A stretch of 64,000 nt of DNA from Runella defluvii (GTDB lineage: Bacteria; Bacteroidota; Bacteroidia; Cytophagales; Spirosomataceae): contig NZ_JACIBY010000019.1 of the NCBI RefSeq assembly GCF_014195535.1, forward strand, positions 1 to 64,000. Direction: 5' to 3'. This document shows positions 1 through 8,191 of this stretch, one piece after another. Every line of letters begins with the position of its first letter. The first letter of the stretch is position 1. The position numbers and the translations under genes are program-made. The notes under the pieces were generated by a model, which searched no databases, was not told the DNA's origin, and saw only the letters and a program-made list of their open reading frames with translations.

Positions 1-99
1 TCTATTTGCTGTGATTCACTTAGAATCGGTCTGTTTACTCGTCCCATTAGGACAAATTTACAAAATAATGCAAACTATTTATGAATCAGTACTTATTTT

Positions 100-312
100 C
101 ATTTATTCTAATACACACTGTCATGGAACACGATGATTTTTTTACACTTGGTGGTGTCTGCACCGCCAAGCCCCATGAAGTTGTTAAAAAACACCGCACG
201 GGCACGATATCGCTCGGGCAGCCTCAGCCGCTGCGGGCCCCGCAACTCCGGCAGAGAAGGTCCCAGATTCCGACCCGAAAGCGTTCGGATCAGAATGACA
301 AATCTATGATGA
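100..312. repeat. Repeat-like intergenic block with hairpin at window start
   Basis: The 318 bases before the first gene hold no convincing gene. Positions 147-156 and 161-170 form a 10-bp near-perfect hairpin (CTTGGTGGTG / CACCGCCAAG) with loop TCTG. From about 209 to 300 the DNA is richer in G+C than its surroundings and contains further short palindromes, such as TGCGGG-C-CCCGCA. Open frames on both strands through the block have no family resemblance. It looks like a copy of an interspersed intergenic repeat; only one copy lies in this window, so that is inference. Confidence 0.4.
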
Positions 313-318
313 TAGATA

Positions 319-2445
319 TTAACTGCTTTGACCAAACTTCACTCCTTTCATCGCCTCTTCTTTCATAAAAGGTTGGTTGTAAAGGCGTTTACCTGTGGCT
401 TTGAAAAAGGCATTGGCAAAGGCAGCAGCGGCAGGCGGTAGGGCGGGTTCACCCAAACCCGTGGGGTTGATGGCGCTGTCCATAAAATGCACCTCCACGG
501 CGGGGATTTCGTTGATGCGTATCAAGCGGTAGGTATTAAAGTTTTGTTGGTTGGGGATACCGTCTTTGAGCGTTACTTCGCCATATAAGGCGTGCCCCAA
601 GCCGTCGATGATGCCACCTTGCACTTGCTGGTACGCGCCGCTGAGGTTGACCACTACCCCACAGTCCACCGCTGCAATCATTTTTCGCAGCACTATACGA
701 CCCTTTACCTTCTCTATTTCAGCTACTTGTGCAATGTACGAGCCGTGCGAAAAATAGGCACTAAAACCTTGATAAACGTTTTTCTTTTTGCCCCAATTCG
801 CTTTTTCGGCTACCAGTTTTATCACTCCTTTCATCCGCTCAATGTCGTACTTGACCGCCCCAACGGGTTCTTTTTGGGCTTTTTCGAGGTATTCCAAACG
901 GTATTCGATGGGGTCGCGGTGGGCGGCGGTGGCGATTTCGTCAAAAAACGACTGCTCGGCAAACCCCAAAAAATTCTCGGAAGGTGCCCGCCACGGACTC
1001 GTCGTCACGGGGGATTTGTGGTCGATGGAGTCCACCTGAAAATTTGGCACTGCGCCCGCAGGGAAATGGTCAGGACGCGTGCTGTTACCTGAGTTGACGC
1101 CCACACCCCGCATTCGGTAGCCTATCCAATTGCCTTTTGCGTCTAATGCCGCCTCAAAACGGTAGCGCATTGCGGGTCGGTATTGCCCACCTCGCATGTC
1201 GTCTTCGCGCGTCCACATGAGCTTGACGGGTGCTTTGACCAAACTCGACAATTCGGCGGCTTCCATCGAATAATCCGAGCGCTGTCGGCGGCCAAAACCA
1301 CCGCCCATACGCGTCATTTCTAAGGTAACTTTCTCGATATCAACGCCCAATAGTTTTGCCACATTTTTTCGGGTATCTTCGGGCAATTGGGCAGGGCCAA
1401 TCAGTTCAACGCCGTCTTGTTTCACGTGCGCAAAGAAATTCATGGGTTCCATGCAAGCGTGAGACAAAAAAGGCGCTTGGTATTCGCGGGTAATAATTTG
1501 GGGGGCTGTTTTCAATACAGCCTCTACATCACCCTCTTTGCGCGACGGTTTTACGTCTGATTTTTCCAGCAATTGTTTCATAATGCGGTCGTGGTCAGCC
1601 GTGCTTTCAACCGCTTCTTCGGGTTCATAAGTTACTTTGAGTGCCTTGCGGGCGTTCATTACTTGCCACGTGGACTTACCCAATACCGCTACTTTGTTCT
1701 TAAACACAATCACTTCCACAACACCAGGCATGGCTTTGGCCGCTGCGGTTTCGACCGATTTTATTTTTGTACCAAACGGAGGGCGTTCAATCATCGCCAA
1801 CAACATCCCTTCCCGATAAATGTCCAAGCCATAGATTGGTTTTCCCGTAATGATGTCTGCGTTATCGACGTTGTGAATGGGTTTACCGACCAGTTTATAG
1901 TCTTTTTTCTCCTTAAACTTTACTTCTGTCGGTACGGGTAAGGCGGCGGCTTCGGTGGCCAATTCGCCGTAATTAAGTTTGCGGCCAGATTCTTTGTGCC
2001 ACACCCAGCCATTGTCCGTCGTCAACGTATGGTGAGCTACGTTCCAACGTTTGGCGGCGGCTTCCATGAGCATCCAACGGGCGGTAGCACCTGCTTTGCG
2101 AAGCCGATCCCACGAATGCTGCATGGCGCCGCTCCCCGCTGTGGCTTGGCGGTTGAATTTTTTGGTATCCAAATGGGCTTGAACGATTTTCACGTTCTTC
2201 CAATCGGCGTCCAGTTCTTCGGCCACAATCATCGGAAAAGCCGTTTTGATGTTTTGGCCTACTTCTGGATTTGGGGCAAAAATAGTGATGAAGTTATCGG
2301 GAGAAATGGAAAGGTAACTGTTGAAACTCACCTCCGCAGGCAACGTCGCTGCCACCGAATCATTTCCCCGAAAACTCAGTAAAATCCCCCCTCCCATCAT
2401 GGTGGAAGCCTTTATAAAATCCCTACGATTCAATTTGTTAGACAT
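319..2445 (-). CDS. Xanthine dehydrogenase-family molybdopterin-binding subunit (IorB-like), exported
   Basis: Large, molybdenum-cofactor-binding subunit of the xanthine oxidase/isoquinoline 1-oxidoreductase (IorB) family, which hydroxylates heterocycles or oxidises aldehydes. The N-terminus carries a Tat-type signal (RRDFIK at residues 7-12, then a glycine-rich hydrophobic stretch), so it should act in the periplasm. The glycine-rich MGGGFGRR motif, typical of the cofactor domain in this family, is in the middle. At 708 residues it is near IorB length. The usual small 2Fe-2S partner is not next to it: upstream is a cytochrome c dehydrogenase-like gene 24 bp away on the same strand, and downstream are repeats and the window edge. 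Substrate unknown. Confidence 0.85.
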   Translation of the reverse strand: MSNKLNRRDFIKASTMMGGGILLSFRGNDSVAATLPAEVSFNSYLSISPDNFITIFAPNPEVGQNIKTAFPMIVAEELDADWKNVKIVQAHLDTKKFNRQATAGSGAMQHSWDRLRKAGATARWMLMEAAAKRWNVAHHTLTTDNGWVWHKESGRKLNYGELATEAAALPVPTEVKFKEKKDYKLVGKPIHNVDNADIITGKPIYGLDIYREGMLLAMIERPPFGTKIKSVETAAAKAMPGVVEVIVFKNKVAVLGKSTWQVMNARKALKVTYEPEEAVESTADHDRIMKQLLEKSDVKPSRKEGDVEAVLKTAPQIITREYQAPFLSHACMEPMNFFAHVKQDGVELIGPAQLPEDTRKNVAKLLGVDIEKVTLEMTRMGGGFGRRQRSDYSMEAAELSSLVKAPVKLMWTREDDMRGGQYRPAMRYRFEAALDAKGNWIGYRMRGVGVNSGNSTRPDHFPAGAVPNFQVDSIDHKSPVTTSPWRAPSENFLGFAEQSFFDEIATAAHRDPIEYRLEYLEKAQKEPVGAVKYDIERMKGVIKLVAEKANWGKKKNVYQGFSAYFSHGSYIAQVAEIEKVKGRIVLRKMIAAVDCGVVVNLSGAYQQVQGGIIDGLGHALYGEVTLKDGIPNQQNFNTYRLIRINEIPAVEVHFMDSAINPTGLGEPALPPAAAAFANAFFKATGKRLYNQPFMKEEAMKGVKFGQSS

Positions 2446-2469
2446 GGTGTGTACGAAATATAGTACTTT

Positions 2470-5250
2470 TTAATTTTGACCAAAAACCTTCAGTTGTCGC
2501 ATCGACCACGGAACCTCATCGCTGTCTTGGGCCAAGTCTTCGTTGAGTTTTAGGCGTACAAACTTGGTTTTAACATTGCCCAAAGAAACTACGTTTTCCC
2601 CTTCTTTTCCCTTCAACTGGACCAAGGACTCCTTCCAAGTTGCCCCATCAGACGACGTCTCAACGGTATAAGCCCTTGGGTAAGACTGAACCATCGGAGG
2701 TGGAGTTTGGGGAGCTTTGGGGTTGCGCTGCCAGCCTTTTTTGATACCGGCAGGTGCCACAAATTGCAGTTCAGTTAGGTTCACTTCTTTTGGAAACTCA
2801 ATTTGGTACCACATTCCTTTGGACTGACGACCACCCGTGGTCCAACCTTCGTACGTAAAAGCACTTTGAGGAGAGACATTTCCCCCAATACGGGTCGAAG
2901 TGGTGTGGCTCGCCGTTATTTTCCAACTTTCTTGTGGTTGCAGTTCGTGCGGCACGGTTTTTATTAATTTTTCGTACGGATACATCCCTTTTTGATCGGC
3001 CGTTTTAGCCCGAATGCTCGCCACTTGCTGCGGCGTCACCAACGATGCGTCGTTCGACAACCCATTTCTGATGTACGAAATGACATCAGCGACCCATTCG
3101 TCCGAATGTTCTTTCATCGAAGTCATCATTCCGCCCGCGTAGGTTTTTCCGTCAATCGCCCCTTCCATTCCGTGCAAAACTACCCGAACAGCATACTCGG
3201 GATGCGACTGAATACGGGCCGACCCTGCCAACGCGGGAGCAATCAACTTACCACCGCCTGCGGGCGTTCCTTGGCCATTGTTACCATGACATTGAGAGCA
3301 CAACTCACTGTAAATCAGCAATCCTCTATCCAAAGAAGCCTGTTGTTCTTTGTTCAGCGCTCCCCCACCAAACGGCCCCATGTTTCTGGATTTAGGGGGT
3401 TCAATGATTTGCGAACCTACCAGTTTTACGCCCGCTGCATTGTTCTTTTCCGTGGCGGCTTTGATACCGCTTTCCATGTTTGGCAACTTCAAAAACTTGG
3501 CCGTCATCATGGTTTGAATCACCACGTTGGCGTCGGGGTCGTTGAGTAGATTTGCATAAGTCGTTTCTAGACTTTTTTCGCCTGCTTTATAAAGGGTTTC
3601 ACTGGCACGAATGGCCTGAATACGGACGCGCGGATTGAGGTCTTGCATCAACTTTTGCACCAAATTTACTTTCAACGCTCCCAATCCCTCCAACGACCAC
3701 AACGCGTGAAAGCGGGCGACGACACTCTTGCTAGTCAGCGCCATAGAAGTCAAAGCGGGCACAACAGAAAGGTCTTTTTTGAGTACGATTAGCTGTTGAG
3801 CGGCATCGCGACGCCAGCCGTTGGGGTGCTCCAAATGTTTGACCAAAGCCGCCGAATTTTCGTTGAGCATTTTTGGTGCTGCTTTATCACGTTCTTTTCC
3901 GTCGTAGGTAACGCGCCAAATTCGACCCAGTCCCACCACTTTGTCCAGTTGATATTGCTCAATTTTGGTACGGAGGTACGTTCCTTTTTGGGTCCATTGC
4001 CCTTCCTGAATAATGCCGTGGTACATATCCACAATATACATCGTTCCGTCGGGGGCAGTGGCCATGTCAACGGGGCGAAAAAGCGGGTCGGTAGAGCGTA
4101 AAAACTCCGATTTTTGGTCTTGGAAAGCATTGTGCAGCGTTGTCAATCCTTCCGTGACGACGGGGTTGATTTGACGAACAATTCGCGCCACGGGCTCCCC
4201 GTAAAAATACTGTCCTTTGATATTTTCGGGCAAACGATCGCCGCGATATACGTCATTTCCTGCCGCACCCGTCACTCGATTTAACGAACCATCAGGCTGA
4301 CGCACTTCGTCCATTCCACCCTGCATATCAGCCAGTTTGACGGGCGCCCCCCACGGTACATCAAATCCTTTAGCAAATTCGTTGGGAACGTCAAAATTGC
4401 CGTAATGAATCGGAAACTGAAAGTACGAAGGTAAGCCACTTGCCCCACCCTGAAACCACAATTTTCCGTCGTCGTCGTGCGTAACGCCCCATTGGGCACG
4501 GTTAAAGCCCGTTTTTTCACGAATCACCCCATTGGGCGTTTCCCGCACCCGAAAAGCGTTGACGGTACTGTATAGCCAGTTGTCCATGCCATAATACATA
4601 AACGCCTGCTGGTGCTCCACATTCCCAGACCGACCGTATTTGGTGGTAAACAGTTCTTTTTTATCGGCCTTTCCATCGCCGTTGGTATCGGTATATTTAT
4701 ACACATTATCGGCGTCAGACTCCATGGTGAGGATGCAGTCTTTGCCGTAGGGCAGTACAAAACGGGGGAAGATTAAATTATCCAAAAAAGTCGTTCCTGA
4801 CTCATACACGCCGTCGTTGTTTTTGTCTTCCCAACGCGAAATACGACTGGTAGGCTCTAGCTCATTTTTTGAATCGGCGTCGAGCATGTACGAACGTAGT
4901 TCCAAGACATACATACGTCCGTTGCCATCAAAGGCAATGGCACCTGGTTGTTGGATGGCGGGTTCGGTCAAAACAGGCTCAATGCGGTAACCTGGCGGCA
5001 GTAAAAACCGACTTTGCTCCTCAGCCACACCGAGCGGTCGAACGGGGGCTTTGGGTTCTAAATCAATCCCTTTCCAATCTTCGCTTTCGGGGTCAACCCC
5101 AGGCGGCAGCTTTACTTTGGTCAAGGTATCCGATTGATTTTCGTACACCTTTTTCAGCAATTCATTTGGAGGAACAGAAACCATGAAAGAGCAAAAAGCA
5201 AGTGCTAAACAGGCACTTACCAAGCCAAGTTTTAACGTAGAGGTTTGCAT
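2470..5250 (-). CDS. Secreted PVC-type dehydrogenase: beta-propeller, HEAT repeats, cytochrome c and discoidin-like C-terminus
   Basis: A 926-residue exported multidomain protein. A signal peptide covers about residues 1-25. Residues 85-440 form the membrane-bound dehydrogenase/sorbosone-dehydrogenase-like propeller, with acidic calcium-loop-like turns (DKNNDGVYE, DTNGDGKADKKE). HEAT-like helical repeats follow at about 460-600. A cytochrome c domain has the heme motif C650-S-Q-C653-H654, and the last 150 residues look like an F5/8 type C (discoidin) carbohydrate-binding fold. Such proteins are thought to oxidise sugars or alcohols and pass electrons to heme. It precedes the molybdopterin subunit by 24 bp and is probably cotranscribed, so the two could share electron flow; this is inference. 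Substrate unknown. Confidence 0.8.
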   Translation of the reverse strand: MQTSTLKLGLVSACLALAFCSFMVSVPPNELLKKVYENQSDTLTKVKLPPGVDPESEDWKGIDLEPKAPVRPLGVAEEQSRFLLPPGYRIEPVLTEPAIQQPGAIAFDGNGRMYVLELRSYMLDADSKNELEPTSRISRWEDKNNDGVYESGTTFLDNLIFPRFVLPYGKDCILTMESDADNVYKYTDTNGDGKADKKELFTTKYGRSGNVEHQQAFMYYGMDNWLYSTVNAFRVRETPNGVIREKTGFNRAQWGVTHDDDGKLWFQGGASGLPSYFQFPIHYGNFDVPNEFAKGFDVPWGAPVKLADMQGGMDEVRQPDGSLNRVTGAAGNDVYRGDRLPENIKGQYFYGEPVARIVRQINPVVTEGLTTLHNAFQDQKSEFLRSTDPLFRPVDMATAPDGTMYIVDMYHGIIQEGQWTQKGTYLRTKIEQYQLDKVVGLGRIWRVTYDGKERDKAAPKMLNENSAALVKHLEHPNGWRRDAAQQLIVLKKDLSVVPALTSMALTSKSVVARFHALWSLEGLGALKVNLVQKLMQDLNPRVRIQAIRASETLYKAGEKSLETTYANLLNDPDANVVIQTMMTAKFLKLPNMESGIKAATEKNNAAGVKLVGSQIIEPPKSRNMGPFGGGALNKEQQASLDRGLLIYSELCSQCHGNNGQGTPAGGGKLIAPALAGSARIQSHPEYAVRVVLHGMEGAIDGKTYAGGMMTSMKEHSDEWVADVISYIRNGLSNDASLVTPQQVASIRAKTADQKGMYPYEKLIKTVPHELQPQESWKITASHTTSTRIGGNVSPQSAFTYEGWTTGGRQSKGMWYQIEFPKEVNLTELQFVAPAGIKKGWQRNPKAPQTPPPMVQSYPRAYTVETSSDGATWKESLVQLKGKEGENVVSLGNVKTKFVRLKLNEDLAQDSDEVPWSMRQLKVFGQN

Positions 5251-5303
5251 ACAACTTTGGGTTTTTCAAGTTGTACGTATAAGCCTAAATGGGTCAAAAT
5301 CTA

Positions 5304-5420
5304 CTAATTAGGATACATACGTTGAAAGTGGATGGCTTGGTGACATGCTTCAGGCGAAACACGGCCAATTCCCGAAGCAGCTCCTGTAACGAGCGCCACT
5401 TTGTTTTCAAATCGTTTCAT
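5304..5420 (-). pseudogene. Remnant of a short-chain dehydrogenase (N-terminus only)
   Basis: A 38-codon open frame with an ATG start. Its first 20 residues read like the start of a classical SDR, with the nucleotide-binding motif TGAASGIG right after a KVALV strand. It then switches abruptly to an unrelated 18-residue tail ending MYPN and stops. Full SDRs have about 250 residues, so more than 85 percent of the gene is missing, most simply through one internal deletion that stayed in frame. It lies between the start of the cytochrome c dehydrogenase gene and the Uma2 gene. Confidence 0.6.
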
Positions 5421-5444
5421 TTATTTTTGTAAAAATTTAAAGTT

Positions 5445-6050
5445 ATGAGTGAAATTACAAGCCTTTCACAATTAGACCTTTCCAACGACAAATACACCTA
5501 TGCCGACTATCTTTCGTGGAAGTTTGAGCAGACAGTTGAGTTAATCAAAGGCAAAATTTTCCCGATGTCGGGGCCAAGTCGTAGGCATCAAGATCTTTCA
5601 AGAGAGATTAATGGCATTTTTTACAACCATTTTAAAAATCACCGTTGTAAATTTTATGCTGCTCCTTTCGACGTTCGACTTTATGACAAACGTAAGGCTG
5701 CCAAAGGAGATAAAAATTTGTACAGCGTTGTCCAACCTGATATTTGTATTATTTGTGATTTAGATAAACTTGACGATAGAGGCTGCAACGGTGCCCCAGA
5801 TTTGGTGATTGAGATACTTTCGCCAGGAAATTCTTCCAAAGAAATGAAGCTCAAAAAAGACCTTTACGAGGAAAATGGCGTACGAGAATACCTTATTATT
5901 GACCCCGAACACGAGAACGCTTTCCAGTTTCACTTGACGGAAGCGGAGGTGTACAGTCCAGCTACGATTTACGTGGATGATGAGGTGTTAACAAGCGTCA
6001 TTTTTCCTGATTTACAACTCAACCTCAAGGAAGTTTTTAGTGCTTCTTAA
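5445..6050 (+). CDS. Uma2-family (DUF820) PD-(D/E)XK nuclease-fold protein
   Basis: A 201-residue protein of the Uma2/DUF820 family, which has a restriction-endonuclease-like fold. Visible signatures are the substrate-side VQPDICI strand, then GAPDLVIEILSPGNS with the acidic and E-x-L elements of the nuclease core, a lysine-rich helix, and the C-terminal strand EYLIIDPE. The family is common in cyanobacteria and Cytophagales, and its biological role is not established. It starts at an ATG 24 bp from the SDR remnant and its stop overlaps the cupin remnant on the other strand. Standing between two gene fragments, it could have arrived by insertion, or the neighbours could simply be decaying. 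Confidence 0.85.
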   Translation: MSEITSLSQLDLSNDKYTYADYLSWKFEQTVELIKGKIFPMSGPSRRHQDLSREINGIFYNHFKNHRCKFYAAPFDVRLYDKRKAAKGDKNLYSVVQPDICIICDLDKLDDRGCNGAPDLVIEILSPGNSSKEMKLKKDLYEENGVREYLIIDPEHENAFQFHLTEAEVYSPATIYVDDEVLTSVIFPDLQLNLKEVFSAS

Positions 6051-6148
6051 TGAATCATACATTCCTCCAACGCCATCCCGTTCACCACAAAAAAAACCGT
6101 ACCGTCTTCGGTATGGCCTGTTACGACGCGTCGAATGGGGTTAGTCAT
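6047..6148 (-). pseudogene. Remnant of a cupin-domain protein (N-terminus only)
   Basis: A 33-codon frame with an ATG start beginning MTNPIRRVVTGHTEDGTVFF. This resembles the usual opening of small cupin proteins (P-x-R-R-V-V-T-G-H-x-x-x-G) that precedes the metal-binding cupin barrel. It then runs into an unrelated tail and stops inside the end of the convergent Uma2 gene. Whole proteins of this type have about 150-190 residues, so the barrel is gone. It is a broken gene rather than a functional peptide. Confidence 0.5.
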
Positions 6149-6273
6149 ATATTTTGCAGAGAGCTAGGTTAATTTCTCACAAAAGTATATTTCTTTCTTG
6201 GGAAGGTACTATACAAAAAACGGCAGAATATTGACAAAATCAGGCAATATCGCTTGCCAAATTTTGAATTTTT

Positions 6274-6309
6274 AAGCGTTGAGTAGGGCTTTTTCTCTAC
6301 TCAACGCTT
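6274..6309. terminator. Perfect 13-bp stem-loop downstream of the ThuA gene
   Basis: AAGCGTTGAGTAG (6274-6286) is perfectly complementary to 6297-6309, with a 10-nt loop. It lies 14 bp beyond the ThuA stop codon. A short T run follows only on the plus strand, so it may serve as a weak bidirectional terminator or mRNA 3' end between convergent genes. Confidence 0.6.
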
Positions 6310-6322
6310 TTATCAGCGCGTA

Positions 6323-7300
6323 TTACTCCACAAACTTACGCTGACTCACCGCTGTTTCCGTAGGAAAATCGGCAGGAATCGGGATATCAACTTTGCCCGT
6401 TGCCGCCCACTGTGCTCCGCGCTGAAGAGAAATAATAAAGCCCACGCACTCTACCGAATAATCAACGTGCCCAAGCGGCGTGTGAAAAATACGACCCTTC
6501 CCTTGTTTAATGGTCATCAGCATGGGTTCGTGGCGGTCGGTACCGCGATTGTCTTTCGGAGAAAAAGCCGTGGCCAGTACCTCCATATTTTCGGCAGGCC
6601 CACGCAAGCGGTCGTACATTTCGTCTTTGGAGTGCATCCAATTCAGCGGCATTCCCTTCGTAATTGGGTGTTTTGAATTGCGCACCGTAATCAAAAACTC
6701 CTTTTGCGCCCCGTGCGAGCCCGCCCGTCCTGGGCTTGTATCCCGCACCAATTTCCCCTCTTTGTCATAATACACAAACGGGCCATCTTTTTCGGTGCGA
6801 TCGCCCCAACCACCCAAACCAATCATGCGGTTGTAAGCAGGCCACATCGGAAACGAATTATCGGCGGCATGAACCACCACTAGCCCACCTCCATTATTAA
6901 TGTATTTTTCAAAATCTGCTTGCGTACCGTCCGACCAAGGGGCCGCGTTCCAACCAAAATTACAGATAACGACATCGTACTTGAAAAAATCGGGGTGATA
7001 GGCTGAATCCATCTTAGGTTTGGGCAACGATTGCGTCGCAGGAAGACCTTTGATTGGGTACTTTGCTTCCAAATCGCCTCCGTTCCACGTATAATAGGTA
7101 CGCTGTACGTCCACGGTAAATTTACCCGTTTCCTCCAAGTAACGCTTCATCATGTAGGTGATTTTAGGCCATTGTTCGTGGTTATTTTGACCATCAATAA
7201 TCAGTGCCTTTAACACTTTTTTTGAGGGATTAGCTACCGAAACATGACTAGCATAGATGCCTATCACTAGCACAAGAAGCAAAAAACTGAATTTCTTCAT
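6323..7300 (-). CDS. Secreted ThuA-domain protein
   Basis: A 325-residue protein with a cleavable signal peptide (about residues 1-23) and one ThuA domain, the glutamine-amidotransferase-like fold named after the Rhizobium trehalose-utilisation gene. The strand-turn GGGLVVVHAADNSF, placed where class-I amidotransferases have their nucleophile elbow, and the closing segment GRIFHTPLGHVDYS are typical. The canonical cysteine is absent, as is usual in ThuA proteins, so this is likely a sugar-related binding or hydrolytic protein of unknown reaction. Such genes often sit near secreted dehydrogenases of the kind encoded at 2470-5250. It starts at an ATG and is probably monocistronic. Confidence 0.85.
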   Translation of the reverse strand: MKKFSFLLLVLVIGIYASHVSVANPSKKVLKALIIDGQNNHEQWPKITYMMKRYLEETGKFTVDVQRTYYTWNGGDLEAKYPIKGLPATQSLPKPKMDSAYHPDFFKYDVVICNFGWNAAPWSDGTQADFEKYINNGGGLVVVHAADNSFPMWPAYNRMIGLGGWGDRTEKDGPFVYYDKEGKLVRDTSPGRAGSHGAQKEFLITVRNSKHPITKGMPLNWMHSKDEMYDRLRGPAENMEVLATAFSPKDNRGTDRHEPMLMTIKQGKGRIFHTPLGHVDYSVECVGFIISLQRGAQWAATGKVDIPIPADFPTETAVSQRKFVE

Positions 7301-7392
7301 TGGTTTTTCTGGGGTTTAAAGTACATTTTACCTTTAGGTAGGTAAAGCAAAAAATACCTGCTTCCTATCTATTGTTTTGGGATTGATTTTTG

Positions 7393-7452
7393 AAACCCTC
7401 CCGAAAGTTTCATTTTAAAACCTCCCGAAAGTTTTAGAACTTTCGGGAGGTT
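7393..7452. repeat. Perfect 15-bp palindrome (copy 1) with an extra half-copy
   Basis: AACCTCCCGAAAGTT (7419-7433) and its exact reverse complement (7438-7452) flank the loop TTAG. An additional half-copy, CCCTCCCGAAAGTTT, ends at 7410. A nearly identical hairpin lies at 7791-7824. The matching loop shows the two are copies of one element. Confidence 0.8.
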
Positions 7453-7527
7453 GCTGTTATCTTTAAGAACTGAACCCACCTACTGTAAAACTGCCACAAC
7501 GAGGACTTTATATATTAGACAATCACC

Positions 7528-7765
7528 ATGTATAAACAGAAACTTTCTATATCAATTAACTCTACTTTTGACAGAAACAAGCTTTGTGATGAGTTTGAAA
7601 TTCTGATGAGTAATTTTTGCAAAACAGGACAGATAATTGGGGATTACAAAACCCCTTACATTACTGACAATGAACTCATTGCTTATCAGACAACTTCTTG
7701 ATTTTTATGACTTTAAATGTGAAAAATGCAAATTACTGTCCACTTTTTCACTTGTAACATTTTGA
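7528..7765 (+). pseudogene. Frameshifted remnant of a small zinc-ribbon protein (DUF2310-like)
   Basis: An ATG opens a 57-codon frame (7528-7701) beginning MYKQKLSISI and ending IAYQTTS. In the next frame (+1) the reading continues without a gap as LDFYDFKCEKCKLLSTFSL to a stop at 7763-7765. This restores a C-x-x-C knuckle as in zinc-ribbon proteins. The composition and opening resemble the zinc-ribbon DUF2310 family, of which only the beginning would remain. Both the frameshift and the early end indicate decay. Flanked by the two matching hairpins at 7393-7452 and 7791-7824. Confidence 0.5.
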
Positions 7766-7790
7766 AAAACCCTTTGCGGTATGATTTCAA

Positions 7791-7824
7791 ACCTTCCCGA
7801 AAGTTTTAGAACTTTCGGGAAGGT
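7791..7824. repeat. Perfect 15-bp palindrome (copy 2)
   Basis: ACCTTCCCGAAAGTT (7791-7805) and its exact reverse complement (7810-7824) flank the loop TTAG. It differs from copy 1 by a compensated C-to-T change in both arms, so pairing has been preserved. That suggests the structure matters or that the element was copied as a hairpin. It lies just upstream of the small gene at 7859. Confidence 0.8.
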
Positions 7825-7858
7825 GATGTAATTCCCCATAAACTAATTTCCAGAACCC

Positions 7859-8155
7859 ATGAAAGAAGAAACCATTCAGACGCTTCATCCAAAAGAAGGG
7901 AAGGTCAACAAGAAAATATCATTAGAAAAATACAACTTCATCCGAAAAAACTTGCTGCAAATTTTGGAGAAAGATGAGCTTACTCACACCGAACTCATGG
8001 AAAAATTGTACGAAAAGATAAAAGATGATTTTGTGGGTGGCGTGCAATGGTACGGCGAAACCGTTAAACTTGACCTAGAAGCCAGAAGCATCATTTTCAG
8101 AACGAAGTCAAGGCCCGAAAAATATACGTTGAAAGGAAAAGAGCAAACACAATGA
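7859..8155 (+). CDS. Small conserved protein, DUF6958-like
   Basis: A 98-residue charged protein without a signal peptide or membrane segment. The pattern of an opening TLHP motif, a Y-x-x-(I/V)-R-x-x-L-L helix, a winged-helix-like middle, and the closing WYGETVKLDLEAR-x-I-x-R matches what I recall of the DUF6958 family (about 100 residues). The family has no known function; a small DNA-binding-like fold is possible but not shown. It is monocistronic, starts at an ATG, and is followed by a shared hairpin terminator. Confidence 0.65.
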   Translation: MKEETIQTLHPKEGKVNKKISLEKYNFIRKNLLQILEKDELTHTELMEKLYEKIKDDFVGGVQWYGETVKLDLEARSIIFRTKSRPEKYTLKGKEQTQ

Positions 8156-8156
8156 A

Positions 8157-8186
8157 AAAGAGGCGATTATCACTAACCGCCTCTTT
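8157..8186. terminator. Bidirectional terminator between the DUF6958-like gene and kdgD
   Basis: AAAGAGGCG (8157-8165) pairs perfectly with CGCCTCTTT (8178-8186), with A runs on the left and T runs on the right. It starts one base after one stop codon and ends 5 bp before the stop of the convergent kdgD gene, so it can end both transcripts. Confidence 0.75.
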
Positions 8187-8191
8187 CCATT

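Noticed and set aside
108-335. 75-codon minus-strand frame at the window start, considered as the missing 2Fe-2S subunit of the molybdopterin enzyme
   Set aside because: It has no cysteine motif of the ferredoxin or [2Fe-2S]-binding folds and lies in repeat-like DNA.
592-1092. 166-codon plus-strand open frame inside the molybdopterin subunit gene
   Set aside because: It is antisense to a gene with clear family motifs, has no family pattern of its own, and is a codon-bias shadow.
5445-6050. Uma2 gene considered as part of a restriction or anti-phage defence system
   Set aside because: No methyltransferase, ATPase, toxin-antitoxin or other defence gene lies nearby; the flanks are gene remnants.
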